From NCBI RefSeq assembly GCF_000383095.1, contig NZ_AORL01000021.1, forward strand, positions 1 through 64,000: 64,000 nucleotides of DNA. The letters run 5' to 3'. The notes below the pieces were generated by a model that saw only the letters and a list, made by a program, of their open reading frames with translations, did not search any database and was not told the origin of the DNA. The position numbers were made by a program, and so were the translations under genes. This DNA comes from Sphingomonas sp. PR090111-T3T-6A. Lineage in GTDB: Bacteria; Pseudomonadota; Alphaproteobacteria; Sphingomonadales; Sphingomonadaceae. Within the stretch, counting starts at the first letter, position 1. The number at the start of each line of letters is the position of its first letter. Positions 1 through 8,151 of the stretch are shown here, piece after piece.

Positions 1-22
1 AAATCGAGTTCTACAGCGGTCA

Positions 23-42
23 AAATCCTGTCCCCGCAACCA
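23..42 (+). other. 3' end of initiator tRNA-like sequence (possible att core)
   Basis: The 20 nt AAATCCTGTCCCCGCAACCA correspond to the last part of a bacterial initiator tRNA: end of the T-loop, T-stem CCTGT, acceptor strand CCCCGCA with A72, discriminator A and CCA. Just upstream the match stops: the 5' half of the T-arm (ACAGCGGTC) does not form a proper T-stem. This is what the truncated copy left by tRNA-targeting integration looks like. A diverged tRNA gene whose 5' part lies outside the window is the alternative. Confidence 0.5.
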
Positions 43-64
43 TCTTGATTTGCCGGAATATCAC

Positions 65-96
65 AAAGCGCCTCAGCTCATCCTGAGGCGCTTTTT
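65..96 (+). terminator. Rho-independent terminator
   Basis: A perfect 12-nt arm (AAAGCGCCTCAG), a 6-nt loop and the complementary arm run into T5. It lies 22 nt after the CCA of the tRNA-like end, as expected for the natural terminator of that tRNA. Confidence 0.75.
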
Positions 97-354
97 AATT
101 GCACCAATGAGGCTCAGGCGATCCCAGCAGTCCTCTCAAAAGCGCAGGACGTCGATTTGACAAAGGGGGTGTTTCCGGGGGGAGCCTCATGACCAGCGAG
201 GAGGGATAGCTGTAGCCGACGCTGCCAATGGATGCTCAATGCTGCGACGGCATCAGCCTCGAGTGGGTTGGGCGACCACCATCCGTTTTCGGTGGCGGTC
301 GCCGAACGGTTGCGTCCCGATGCGGGCTTTATGCACGTCTTCCGGATTCGCGGA
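97..354. other. Non-coding stretch, nothing recognised
   Basis: This lies between the terminator and the stop of the SDR gene. The short open frames here have no recognisable product. The only protein-like one (ATG at 232) ends inside the SDR gene and lacks a domain I can name. Confidence 0.4.
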
Positions 355-1200
355 TCAGGCAGCGAAGCTGGTCGAGCGCGATAACGCCTCCCAGGTGGCG
401 ATCTCGGTTTTCATGTCGTCGAGCTTGTGTCCGACCAGCCCCAGTGCATCATCGCCCAGAAAAAGCCGCGCGGGCGGGTTCGGTGCCTCGACGAGCATCA
501 GCAACGCCTGAGCGGCTTTCGCCGGATCGCCCGGCTGATGACCGCTCTTGGCCTGCCGTGCGGCGCGGATCGGGTCCATCACCGTATCATAATCAGCGAC
601 ACTGCGGGCGGTGCGATCCATCGACCGCCCGGCCCAATCCGTGCGGAACTGGCCCGGTGCGAGCCCGGTCACGTGGATGCCGAAACCCGCCACTTCCTTG
701 CCGAGCGCCTCGGATATGCCTTCGAGGGCGAACTTGCTGCCGCAATAGAAAGCGATGCCCGGCATGGTGATGAAGCCACCCATCGACGTCACGTTGATGA
801 TATGGCCGCGACGGCGCTGCCGCATGCCCGGCAACACCGCCTTCACCATCGCGACCGGGCCGAAGACATTGGCGGCGAACTGGCGCTGCAGATCGTCCAT
901 CGAGGATTCCTCGACTACGCCTTCATGACCATAGCCGGCGTTGTTCACGAGCACATCGATCGACCCTGCTCGCTCTTCGGCATCACGCACAGCTGCCGGG
1001 ATGGCATCGTAATCCGTGACATCGAGCTTGAGCGGAAAGGCGCGATCGGGCGCCTGCGCCACGAACGCGGCCGCATCTTCGTCGCGCCGCACGGAGCCGA
1101 TCACGCGATGCCCGGCCTCCAGCGCGCCCAGGGCAAAGGCCCGCCCGAGCCCCGAGCTGACACCGGTGATGAGAAAGGTTTTCGAGACGGTCGACGCCAT
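355..1200 (-). CDS. SDR family NAD(P)-dependent oxidoreductase
   Basis: Classical short-chain dehydrogenase/reductase, a cytoplasmic NAD(P)(H)-dependent oxidation or reduction of an alcohol/carbonyl; the substrate cannot be read from sequence. Visible motifs are the cofactor-binding TGVSSGLG at residues 12-19, NNAG near 86-89, N111, S139 and the Y152-xxx-K156 catalytic pair. The length of 281 aa is normal for this subgroup. GGAG stands 7 nt before the ATG. It is divergent from the TetR gene at 1251, with a perfect AT-rich palindrome in the 50-bp gap, so repression by that TetR is likely (inference). Confidence 0.9.
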   Translation of the reverse strand: MASTVSKTFLITGVSSGLGRAFALGALEAGHRVIGSVRRDEDAAAFVAQAPDRAFPLKLDVTDYDAIPAAVRDAEERAGSIDVLVNNAGYGHEGVVEESSMDDLQRQFAANVFGPVAMVKAVLPGMRQRRRGHIINVTSMGGFITMPGIAFYCGSKFALEGISEALGKEVAGFGIHVTGLAPGQFRTDWAGRSMDRTARSVADYDTVMDPIRAARQAKSGHQPGDPAKAAQALLMLVEAPNPPARLFLGDDALGLVGHKLDDMKTEIATWEALSRSTSFAA

Positions 1201-1227
1201 GGCATATCTCCGGTCTGGTAGATTAAT

Positions 1228-1241
1228 TATATCATGATATA
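1228..1241. promoter_or_regulatory. Palindromic operator TATATCATGATATA
   Basis: A perfect 14-bp palindrome in the 50-bp gap between the divergent SDR and TetR start codons. Position and symmetry fit a TetR operator controlling both genes; binding is inferred. Confidence 0.55.
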
Positions 1242-1250
1242 GATATTGCT

Positions 1251-1853
1251 ATGGCCACCATCAAGAACCGATCGCCAGGAATCCCCGTCCGGGGGGAACC
1301 GTTGCGTCAGACCGTCCTTGATGCCGCAGAAACGCTGCTCCGCGAGGGCAAGGCCGATTTCTCGATGCGCGATCTGGCAGCCCAGGCCGGTGTCAGTTTT
1401 GCGACGCCGTTCAATCAGTTCGGTAGCAAAGCGGCGATCATGCGCGCGCTGTCGGGACGACGGATCGATACGATGGCCAAGCGCTTCGCCGAAGCGCCGA
1501 CGTTGCCGGGCGCCGCCGAGCGCGTGCTGCTTGCCACCGCAATCGCCGTCGAGGTGATGCTCGAACAGCCCGACGTGAACCGCACGGTGATGGGGTGGAT
1601 CGGAGCAGCGGCTCCGTCTTCGGGGCAGGTGCGGGCACATTCGTCGGCCCTTTGGGCGGTGGCGCTGGGAGCTGGCGAGGGTTTGCTCGCGTTCCGACGG
1701 GATCAGGCGCTGTCCACCCTTCCGGCGCAGCTCGCCTTCGGATTCCGCGGCGTGCTATCATTTTGGACCGCGGGAGAACTGTCGGACAAGGCTCTCGCCC
1801 TGAACGCGCGGGACGTCGCGAGCACCCTGTTGCTGGCCTTCGCTGAACCGTAA
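1251..1853 (+). CDS. TetR/AcrR family transcriptional regulator
   Basis: DNA-binding repressor of 200 aa. The N-terminal helix-turn-helix is visible as TLLREGKADFSMRDLAAQAGVSFATPFNQFGSKAA in residues ~28-60 (quoted in part: MRDLAAQAGVSFATPF), the usual TetR layout, followed by a variable all-helical ligand domain. It is transcribed away from the SDR gene with a palindromic site between the two, the common pattern of a TetR repressing itself and a neighbouring enzyme. The inducer is unknown. The start ATG is the only good candidate before the HTH. Confidence 0.85.
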   Translation: MATIKNRSPGIPVRGEPLRQTVLDAAETLLREGKADFSMRDLAAQAGVSFATPFNQFGSKAAIMRALSGRRIDTMAKRFAEAPTLPGAAERVLLATAIAVEVMLEQPDVNRTVMGWIGAAAPSSGQVRAHSSALWAVALGAGEGLLAFRRDQALSTLPAQLAFGFRGVLSFWTAGELSDKALALNARDVASTLLLAFAEP

Positions 1854-1903
1854 CTGCGCCGATGCCAGGGCATCCGTGTCTCTGCTGGTCGCGACCGGAG
1901 GTT

Positions 1904-2497
1904 TCAACCAAGATGCACCTCGGCCAACCGGCTGACATAAGCGAACGCCGCGGACGCGCCTGCGACGACACGCTGCTCTTGCGCTTCGTCGAGCTGCACC
2001 GCGTCCAGGGCCGATGTGAAGGTTCGCCAATGCGCCGCCGGGCCTTCGGCAGCAGGGGCGAGATGCCGGGCCCCGAACGTGTCGGACAAGCCGAGCTTGG
2101 CCGCGTCCTTACGGAGCAGAGCGGCCCCCATGTTCGACCCTTCGGCCACATAGAGCCATCCGAGCGCCTCGGGCACCGACACCGCCTTGTTGACGGCAAA
2201 GTTGCGCGCTCCCCCATTGTCCGGTCGGTCGCGACCCAGATCGGCCAAGTCGGCTTCGATCAGCGCCAACCGCTGCCGGCCCGGCAGGCCCGGCAGCAGA
2301 TTCTGTAACCGGGCGTCGCCGTAGAGAACCGCTATTTCGCGATGGAAAGCCCATTGCATCTGCACGAAGCGCCCATAGCCTTCCAGATCGCGGAAGGAGG
2401 CCGCTTCCATCACCGTCCTGTCGAGACGGTCATGCACGACATGGGTTGCTGCCTTGAGTCGTTTCGCGCGGCTCGAATGCGCTTGCGTCATGCTCAT
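1904..2497 (-). CDS. Heme oxygenase-like protein (biliverdin-producing type)
   Basis: Likely cleaves heme to biliverdin, CO and iron, in the cytoplasm. The 197-aa protein has the family start LKAATHVVHDRLDR, where H22 matches the proximal heme ligand, and a distal-helix segment YVAEGSNMGAALL near residues 116-128, corresponding to the glycine-containing distal helix of heme oxygenases. Bacterial members of this length often supply biliverdin to bacteriophytochromes, but no phytochrome gene is in the window. It is followed at a 50-bp distance by the end of the TetR gene (convergent). Start could also be the second ATG, two codons in. Confidence 0.75.
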   Translation of the reverse strand: MSMTQAHSSRAKRLKAATHVVHDRLDRTVMEAASFRDLEGYGRFVQMQWAFHREIAVLYGDARLQNLLPGLPGRQRLALIEADLADLGRDRPDNGGARNFAVNKAVSVPEALGWLYVAEGSNMGAALLRKDAAKLGLSDTFGARHLAPAAEGPAAHWRTFTSALDAVQLDEAQEQRVVAGASAAFAYVSRLAEVHLG

Positions 2498-2611
2498 ATT
2501 GCTCCCGCTGCGGCGAGATTGGCGCGCGCACGCGCCATCACGTGGAGGAAACGGCGATATTATCGGCCTCGACCTGAGCCATCGCTGCGCCCGAAGGACG
2601 CGTTGAACTCC

Positions 2612-3604
2612 CTACCGTTCGGCCCATCGGTCGCGGACGAAGCGAGAGACCTCTTCTGCCAGCTCACGGTCTTCGGGCGTGCCACCCATGAAGCCGCCAT
2701 GCGGCATCGCCTCAAAGACGTGCAGCTCCGTCGGGACCTTGGCCCGGCGCAACTGGCGGTGCATGCGGACCGTGTTGGAAAGAAAGAGATCCCGCGTGCC
2801 TGTCTGCAGGAACGTGGCGGGCAGTCCATCGAGATTGCCGAAGAGCGGCGATAGATAAGGATGTTCCAGGTCCGCTCCGCTCGCATACAGGAGATTGCTT
2901 TTCATCAGCGAGCCCGGCAGCACGGCGTCCACCATCCGGTTGATCTCGAAGCTGTCACCGGATTCGGTCAGATCGACCTGCGGTGACAACAGAACCAGGC
3001 CCGCCGGCAACGGCAGCCCCTCATCCCTCGCCCGCAGAGCCATCGCTACCGCAAGGTTGCCGCCTGCGGACCTGCCGCCCATCACGATGTTCCCGGGCGA
3101 ATGACGATCCAGCACATGGCGGTAAGCTGTGAGGCAGTCGTCCAGCGCTGCGGGATAGGGATGCTCCGGCGGCATCCGATAGTCGACGCCGTAGCATCGC
3201 ACGCCATGTTGGTCGGCTTGCATCTGGGCTCCGACGCGGCACGCATCTCCGCCGCCGAACACCAGCGCTCCGCCGTGCAGATCGATATAGGCGCAGTCGG
3301 ACCGGAACGGCGTATCGGGTGTCGCGATATGGATGGTCGCTCCGTCGACTTCGACCGTTTCGACACTGGAGCGCAGGGTGTCGGCGAGCCTCTTCACCGC
3401 CGCTGCATATTGGACATCCGCAGTGATCTTGATGCTCATCCACGCGTCATAAGCTTCCGGCGCCGGCATTTGGTACAAAGCATTGAGCGGCATCCCATCG
3501 TTCCGCACGAGACGTTCGAGCGCTGCCCGCGCCTCCGGACTGATCGACTTGGGGAACGGCACAATCCGCTGCTGCAGCATCACGCCGGCTTTGGAGGCGT
3601 TCAT
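2612..3604 (-). CDS. Alpha/beta hydrolase, HSL-type esterase/lipase
   Basis: Hormone-sensitive-lipase-like carboxylester hydrolase. With the ATG at 3604 (MNASKAG), the oxyanion HGG lies at residues 110-112, the nucleophile S179 in GGRSAGG, the acid D272 in GTRDLF and H302 in MPHGG, a complete triad. An acidic/helical N-terminal region covers the active site in this family. The frame is open back to 3766, but the extra 54 residues look non-coding and an ACGGAG precedes the shorter start. No signal peptide, so cytoplasmic. Substrate not predictable; short-chain esters are usual. Confidence 0.85.
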   Translation of the reverse strand: MNASKAGVMLQQRIVPFPKSISPEARAALERLVRNDGMPLNALYQMPAPEAYDAWMSIKITADVQYAAAVKRLADTLRSSVETVEVDGATIHIATPDTPFRSDCAYIDLHGGALVFGGGDACRVGAQMQADQHGVRCYGVDYRMPPEHPYPAALDDCLTAYRHVLDRHSPGNIVMGGRSAGGNLAVAMALRARDEGLPLPAGLVLLSPQVDLTESGDSFEINRMVDAVLPGSLMKSNLLYASGADLEHPYLSPLFGNLDGLPATFLQTGTRDLFLSNTVRMHRQLRRAKVPTELHVFEAMPHGGFMGGTPEDRELAEEVSRFVRDRWAER

Positions 3605-3814
3605 CGGCTTCGATCTCCGTTCCGGCATCGACGTTATTTCGGCTTCCTGCAGCGTCAGGTCATATCGGCGTGGAGGAGCCGACAGAGTCGTTGCGTTGGA
3701 AGCGAGGGCGACTTTGAGCTGGAGCGACCTGCCTTGGCATCGAATTCGCGCACGCTCATCGATCATGCTCCGATCCCGAGGCTGTCCTGCTTGTTTCGTG
3801 GCGTGAAGAAGGGG

Positions 3815-3850
3815 TGCGCTGCCGCCTTGGGGGACGTAGGCGGCAGCGCA
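3815..3850. repeat. Perfect 12-bp inverted repeat
   Basis: The arms TGCGCTGCCGCC and GGCGGCAGCGCA flank a 12-nt loop. No T-run follows on either strand. It lies in the 325-bp gap (3605-3929) between the hydrolase and the membrane-protein gene and could act as a weak terminator. No gene is seen in that gap. Confidence 0.5.
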
Positions 3851-3929
3851 GATGGGCGGCGGCAGAGGCTCCGAGCCGGGGGGGATGGGTCGGAAGCGCC
3901 GCCCAATGGCGGATGGGGTGGCGGTGGCG

Positions 3930-4520
3930 TCAGTGCGCCGCGCGCGGTGTCACTTTCCTGGCTTCGCTGACAGTGAGCCAGATGGCGGAGACGAGGAAGT
4001 AGAAGGCGCCGAAGGCGGCATAGGGAGCGACGTTGGCGATGCCGACCGGTGCAGGACCATGAGCCATTTTGACCATGAAGATGCCTGCCAGCGCGGATTG
4101 CGCGCCGCTCAGGGCCATCGCCCACTGTGCGCCATAGGATTTCCAGCGGCCGACAGCGGTGGCGAGCTGAAAGATGCCGGCGAAACCGGCCCAGACGCCG
4201 AAGACGAAGAGCACGCTGTTCATGCTGTCGTCCAGCGCAACGCCGACGGCGATGGCCGTGATGATGCTGACGATGAAGTTGAGCAGCTGCGACTTGTTGT
4301 GGGCGATGCCGCCGCTGCGCTGCGCATCAACGAAATTGGCGAGCGCGTCCCAGACAGGATAGGCGATCAGCATCACGGCGGCCAGCGGTGCCGCGTTTTT
4401 CGCGACCGTGAAGGCGACAGCGACCCAGATGGCCGAGAACGCGAAGCGTGTGAAATAATAACCCTTGAGCCACTTGGCGGTAGCCTCGGCAAGGCGGTTG
4501 TCGATCGTGTTGCTGATCAT
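3930..4520 (-). CDS. Multi-pass membrane protein, DUF308-like
   Basis: A protein of 196 aa with about six hydrophobic segments (for example FAFSAIWVAVAFTVA, LLNFIVSIITAIAVGVAL, SVLFVFGVWAGFAGIFQLA, YAAFGAFYFLVSAIWLTV), organised as repeated helix pairs like DUF308/HdeD-type proteins. Function unknown. The frame is open to 4814, but the upstream part overlaps two operator-like repeats and carries no hydrophobic pattern, so I start at MISNTIDNR. A 15-bp operator identical to one upstream of the TetR gene at 8152 sits 27 bp before the ATG, so it is probably a member of that regulon (inference). Confidence 0.75.
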   Translation of the reverse strand: MISNTIDNRLAEATAKWLKGYYFTRFAFSAIWVAVAFTVAKNAAPLAAVMLIAYPVWDALANFVDAQRSGGIAHNKSQLLNFIVSIITAIAVGVALDDSMNSVLFVFGVWAGFAGIFQLATAVGRWKSYGAQWAMALSGAQSALAGIFMVKMAHGPAPVGIANVAPYAAFGAFYFLVSAIWLTVSEARKVTPRAAH

Positions 4521-4547
4521 GGCGCAATTTCCCGATGAGTTATTCGT

Positions 4548-4562
4548 CCTACTAGAAGGTAG
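4548..4562. promoter_or_regulatory. TetR-type operator copy 1 (CCTACTAGAAGGTAG)
   Basis: An imperfect palindrome upstream of the membrane-protein gene. It is the exact reverse complement of 8743-8757, in front of the TetR gene at 8152, and closely related to 4717-4734. Confidence 0.65.
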
Positions 4563-4716
4563 ATTTGTGGGCGTCAAGCGATTGTCGAGGGGGTGAGGCT
4601 CAAAAAAAGCGCGTGAGCTGGGCGTCCATATAATCGAGCCGATCGGGTGACCGTCGTCTTGCGACTCGGTCGGCCCTCTCCGCGGTCCCAGAACTACGGG
4701 GCTTGAACGCCACAAG

Positions 4717-4734
4717 CTACCTTTTAGAAGGTAG
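4717..4734. promoter_or_regulatory. TetR-type operator copy 2 (CTACCTTTTAGAAGGTAG)
   Basis: An 18-bp palindrome with a single off-symmetry central pair, 155 bp from copy 1. The two sites share TAGAAGGTAG and following TTTGTGG on the plus strand, as if a promoter/operator unit had been duplicated. It may serve the membrane-protein gene (leftward) or the GNAT gene (rightward). Confidence 0.6.
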
Positions 4735-4841
4735 TTTGTGGCGGATCGCACATCCACCGGGAAGGCATATCGCGAGGCAGCCGACCCTTGGCGTTGGAGA
4801 GCGCTCGCGCGCATATTGGCTTATTTTGAGGGCGCTGCCCC

Positions 4842-5417
4842 ATGGAAGGCTTTGAAGTGTCGATGGGAACAATCTGGAGGCTGGCCGAACCGGCCGACGT
4901 GCCTGTCATCAATGCGCTGGCCGCCCGGTCCATCCGCGCGCTGCATATCGGAAGCTACGAGGATGCGGTGATCGAGGAGGCGGTCCACCATGCCTATGGC
5001 GTGGACTGGCAACTCATTCGTGACCGCACTTATTTCATTGCCGAGATCGACGGCGCAGTCGCGGGTGCGGGTGGGTGGAGCTACCGGCAAACCATCGCCG
5101 GTGCCCATGGACCGGACGAACCGGCGGCCGCGCTCCTGGATCCCGGCCATGATGCGGCGCGCATACGCGCCTTCTATATCGACCCCGCCTATACGCGCCG
5201 AGGCGTGGGCGCACTTCTGCTCTGGCTCAGCGAGGCGGCCGCGCGGGAAGCCGGCTTCAGCAAGGCGGAACTGACATCGACAGTCCCTGCGGTGCCATTC
5301 TACGCCGCCTTTGGATATCGCCCGGTGCGGCCGTTCGACATGGCGCTGCCGAACGGATCGGCCCTTCGGCTGGAACTCATGGATAAAAGCCTGATCGCTA
5401 ACCCACAGGAACCCTGA
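4842..5417 (+). CDS. GNAT family N-acetyltransferase
   Basis: Acetyl-CoA-dependent acyltransferase of the GNAT fold; acceptor unknown. It has the motif A hallmark YIDPAYTRRGVGALLLWL near residues 112-129 (R-R-G-V-G for pyrophosphate binding) and the final beta strand pair ending VPFYAAFGYRPVRPFD, characteristic of small free-standing GNATs that modify amines or amino acids. Two starts are possible, 4842 and 4863 (MGTIWRLAEPAD). The latter matches the usual first strand better and has GGAAGG upstream. A TetR-type operator lies about 110 bp upstream. Confidence 0.85.
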   Translation: MEGFEVSMGTIWRLAEPADVPVINALAARSIRALHIGSYEDAVIEEAVHHAYGVDWQLIRDRTYFIAEIDGAVAGAGGWSYRQTIAGAHGPDEPAAALLDPGHDAARIRAFYIDPAYTRRGVGALLLWLSEAAAREAGFSKAELTSTVPAVPFYAAFGYRPVRPFDMALPNGSALRLELMDKSLIANPQEP

Positions 5418-5424
5418 ACTGGGG

Positions 5425-5560
5425 ATCGGTTGAGAACCGTGTCAACCGTTGCACCAACGACTGTCATCGCGACGCCCGTGGCCTCGATTTCGCCAACGAG
5501 CACCATTGGCGGGTCGATGTGCAGGCCGGACGAGCAACCTGTGATCAGTCCGATCTTCAT
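5425..5560 (-). pseudogene. Remnant of an SDR gene (N-terminus only)
   Basis: The reading begins MKIGLITGCSSGL, the beta1-turn-alpha cofactor motif that starts many SDR enzymes, then changes abruptly to HIDPPMVLVGEIEATG, which is not SDR sequence. The frame then runs into DNA antisense to the GNAT gene. I read it as a 3'-deleted SDR gene. Its position divergent from the LysR remnant at 5705, with a 144-bp gap, is typical of an SDR controlled by an adjacent LysR regulator. Confidence 0.6.
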
Positions 5561-5704
5561 ACTGCCTCTATCACATCGGTTCGGAGGGAACGGGCGGCCC
5601 AAGCCACCGCAATCCCAGTCAGCATGAGGAGAGTTCGGGCGTTTGGATTTGTTCGGTAAGAGGCGAATATGTGTGCTTGCCGTGCAATGTTGTGAGATGC
5701 TGCC

Positions 5705-6220
5705 ATGGAGTGGAGCGACGTCAGAATCTTCCTCACGGTTGCGAGATCGGGCACATTGGGGAGCGCTGCCCGCGCGCTGCATCTCAGTCACCCAACGATC
5801 GGGCGCCATCTGAGCAGGCCACCGGCCAGACTCTGTTCCAGAGAACGACGGATGGTCTCGTATTGACCGAGAAGGGTTCTGCCGTCCTGTCGCTGGCAGA
5901 GCAGATGGAAGAAAGCGCGCTGGCAATCGAGCGGCGGCTCGCCGGCGGGGAGCGGGAGCTCCGGGGCACCTTGAGAATATCATCCGCCGACTGGTTCGGT
6001 GCTTATGTCCTGTCACCGATCATAGCCGACTATGCGAAGGCGCACCCGCATGTCGATGTGGAGATCCTGACGGGCACGCGCCTGTTCAACCTCGCCCAGC
6101 GCGAGGCTGACATCGCCTTCCGGATCGTTCCATTCGATGCACCTGACATCGTGCAGCGACGGCTGGCACGGCTGGCTTACGGGGCTTATGTCTCGGCGGA
6201 CGCTCCCGAGCCGGTTCATG
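5705..6220 (+). pseudogene. Frameshifted, truncated LysR regulator
   Basis: Starts MEWSDVRIFLTVARSGTLGSAARALHLSHPTIGRHL, a LysR helix-turn-helix (residues ~1-36; quoted key part SAARALHLSHPTIGRHL). The frame then breaks near 5812: the expected continuation EQATGQTLFQRTTDGLVLTEKG is present in another frame, so a small deletion of non-multiple-of-three length removed the end of the recognition region. The second frame continues through the start of the effector domain (TLRISSADWFGAYVLSPII, FDAPDIVQRRLARLAYGAY) and degenerates around 6200-6220, before the esterase gene end. Non-functional. Confidence 0.8.
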
Positions 6221-6295
6221 GCGACGAGTCCGCCCCCAACCCCGTTCCCAGCGATCGATATGCGAAAGATCGCCAGGACCGCGCGGCTGAGGCAT

Positions 6296-7876
6296 CTATT
6301 TGTGTGTCTTCGCCTTTTGAGGGCGTGCTACCGCATACATCGCATTCGTTATGTCCTTCCACAAGGCGCGACGATCCCCTCCTCGTGAATAGAGGTCGGC
6401 AACACCGTGGGTGGCGTTCGGCACGAAAGTGAAGTCGGCTCGACCGCCTACCTTACGAAACACGGCTTCGAGTTCATGCGCCGCGCCATCGAGATAATAG
6501 GAGTCGGCGGTGCCGACCGTCAGGTGCACCTTGCCATCGAGATCACGCTTCAGCCGCGGCCAATCGGTCTCGATCCGGTGGCCGATATCATAATTGTCGC
6601 GCCAGTAATTCGCGACCGTCGGGTCCACCGCGCCGCTCTCGCGATCGAACATGAAGGCGGGCGTGCCATCGGCACGCCGCGGCGAGAATACCCATTCGAA
6701 GGACCGGAGCTGCCCACCATCGTGGCCAAGCACCGTCTCGACCTTTGCAGAGGTCTCCACCATCGTCAGTATCTTGTCGTGGTCGCGCTCAAGAGGGCGC
6801 GGTGCACCGTTCGCATCGTGGTACATATTGGCGCCGGGTGCGTAGAGATCGACGCCAAGAAAGTTCCGGAAGTCCACCGGATCCGGCGAGGTCGGCCAGC
6901 TTCCCCCGAACATCGCCGGATAGCGCACGATCGCCCACAAGGCGAACCAGCCACCCGAACTATGCCCGGTCAGGAAGCGTCCGGACGGCTTCGCGTCCAT
7001 CCGGTATTTCGCTTCGAGCGCGGGGATGACCTCGGTCACCAGCGCCTGCCCCCACGGGCCGTTATTGAGGCTGTCGGCAAACTCGGTCGTTCCGGTCGGC
7101 GAGCTGAAGTCGAGGGCCACCCAGATCATCGGCGGGATGACGCCCGTCTCCATCATATGCCAGGTTTGCGACAGCAGTTGCCCGTCCAGCTTGTGGTTCG
7201 TGCCGAACCCGTTAGCCGTATAGACGGTGGGGTAAGTCGTCCGCGACTTCGGATCGTAACCGGGCGGCGTCAGGATCCATGCTGCCACCGATTGGCTGGT
7301 GCCACGGAAGCGCGTCAGCGCGCTCGACACGATCCGCTCCTCGTGCAGGTGGGCGCGGGACGCCGCGATCTGCTGGGCCGCCGCCGGCGGGATGCCCGTG
7401 GTGTCGAACTGGTCGGTCTCGGGAGGGGCCGCATGATCGAGTGGGATCGAGGGCACGGACGTGAGCGGGAAATGGATGGTCGCGACCTTTGAAACAAGGT
7501 CTCCCGGACCTCGTCCGCCATAGTTATAATCGCCATTGCGATCGAGCACGGCCTGCACGCGGTAATCCCCCGGTGCCAATGTCGCGAAGCCCTTTGGAAA
7601 CGCGGTATCCTGCGTATCGATCGTGACCGCCCGTCCAGACCCGAACCCTGCGACGTCCCGTCCCGCCACCGATACCCCGTTCCTGTCGGTGGCATCGGTA
7701 TCCACTTCGTCCGCATTGGCATTTCCGGGGGTCGCCGGTTCGGCGAAGAGCAGCAGGCGCCCTCCGGCATCGCCCGCGAGATCGGGCGGCAGCGAAACGG
7801 TCACCCGTGTTTCGGGCGCTGCCGCGCCGACGAGACCCAAGGTAAATATGGGGACGAAGAATAGGCGCATGGTCAT
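6296..7876 (-). CDS. Secreted esterase of the esterase-D/enterochelin-esterase family
   Basis: Serine hydrolase, probably periplasmic or secreted. It begins with a signal peptide (MTMRLFFVPIFTLGLVGAAA) and has a beta-rich N-terminal part. The C-terminal alpha/beta fold carries TYPTVYTANGFG, the nucleophile elbow GHSSGGW and a late NATHGV histidine, matching the putative-esterase (PF00756-like) family. About 526 aa. The frame is open to 8092, but the signal peptide fixes the start at 7876 (or 7870, two codons in). It lies downstream of the TetR gene on the same strand with a 275-bp gap, so it may or may not be co-regulated. Natural substrate unknown. Confidence 0.8.
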   Translation of the reverse strand: MTMRLFFVPIFTLGLVGAAAPETRVTVSLPPDLAGDAGGRLLLFAEPATPGNANADEVDTDATDRNGVSVAGRDVAGFGSGRAVTIDTQDTAFPKGFATLAPGDYRVQAVLDRNGDYNYGGRGPGDLVSKVATIHFPLTSVPSIPLDHAAPPETDQFDTTGIPPAAAQQIAASRAHLHEERIVSSALTRFRGTSQSVAAWILTPPGYDPKSRTTYPTVYTANGFGTNHKLDGQLLSQTWHMMETGVIPPMIWVALDFSSPTGTTEFADSLNNGPWGQALVTEVIPALEAKYRMDAKPSGRFLTGHSSGGWFALWAIVRYPAMFGGSWPTSPDPVDFRNFLGVDLYAPGANMYHDANGAPRPLERDHDKILTMVETSAKVETVLGHDGGQLRSFEWVFSPRRADGTPAFMFDRESGAVDPTVANYWRDNYDIGHRIETDWPRLKRDLDGKVHLTVGTADSYYLDGAAHELEAVFRKVGGRADFTFVPNATHGVADLYSRGGDRRALWKDITNAMYAVARPQKAKTHK

Positions 7877-8151
7877 GGCTAGTCCGTTTCGAGGGGTTCT
7901 TGGCCGGTGCTCGCCTGCGCCTTCCGTAACCAAACGAGAGAGTGCAGCATTACGGGCGAACGGAGACAGGAAGTGAAGTGGAGCGCAAACAACCGGGCGA
8001 CCACCGCACCGACCGCTCGCAAATATTGTAAGGTCTGATGGAGCAAAGATCGATCGGCGCAGAAAACCGCCGGCCAATCGGTTCCTGGCCACCGCCGTTC
8101 GGGAATGAAGAGACGAATTCGAGCAGCGCGATGGGCGATCGGGGGGAAGGT

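Noticed and set aside
232-384. Short protein-like frame of 50 codons
   Set aside because: It ends inside the SDR gene on the other strand, with no recognised domain and no good ribosome site.
427-1221. Long frame antisense to the SDR gene
   Set aside because: The SDR motifs on the minus strand are complete; this frame has no family signature.
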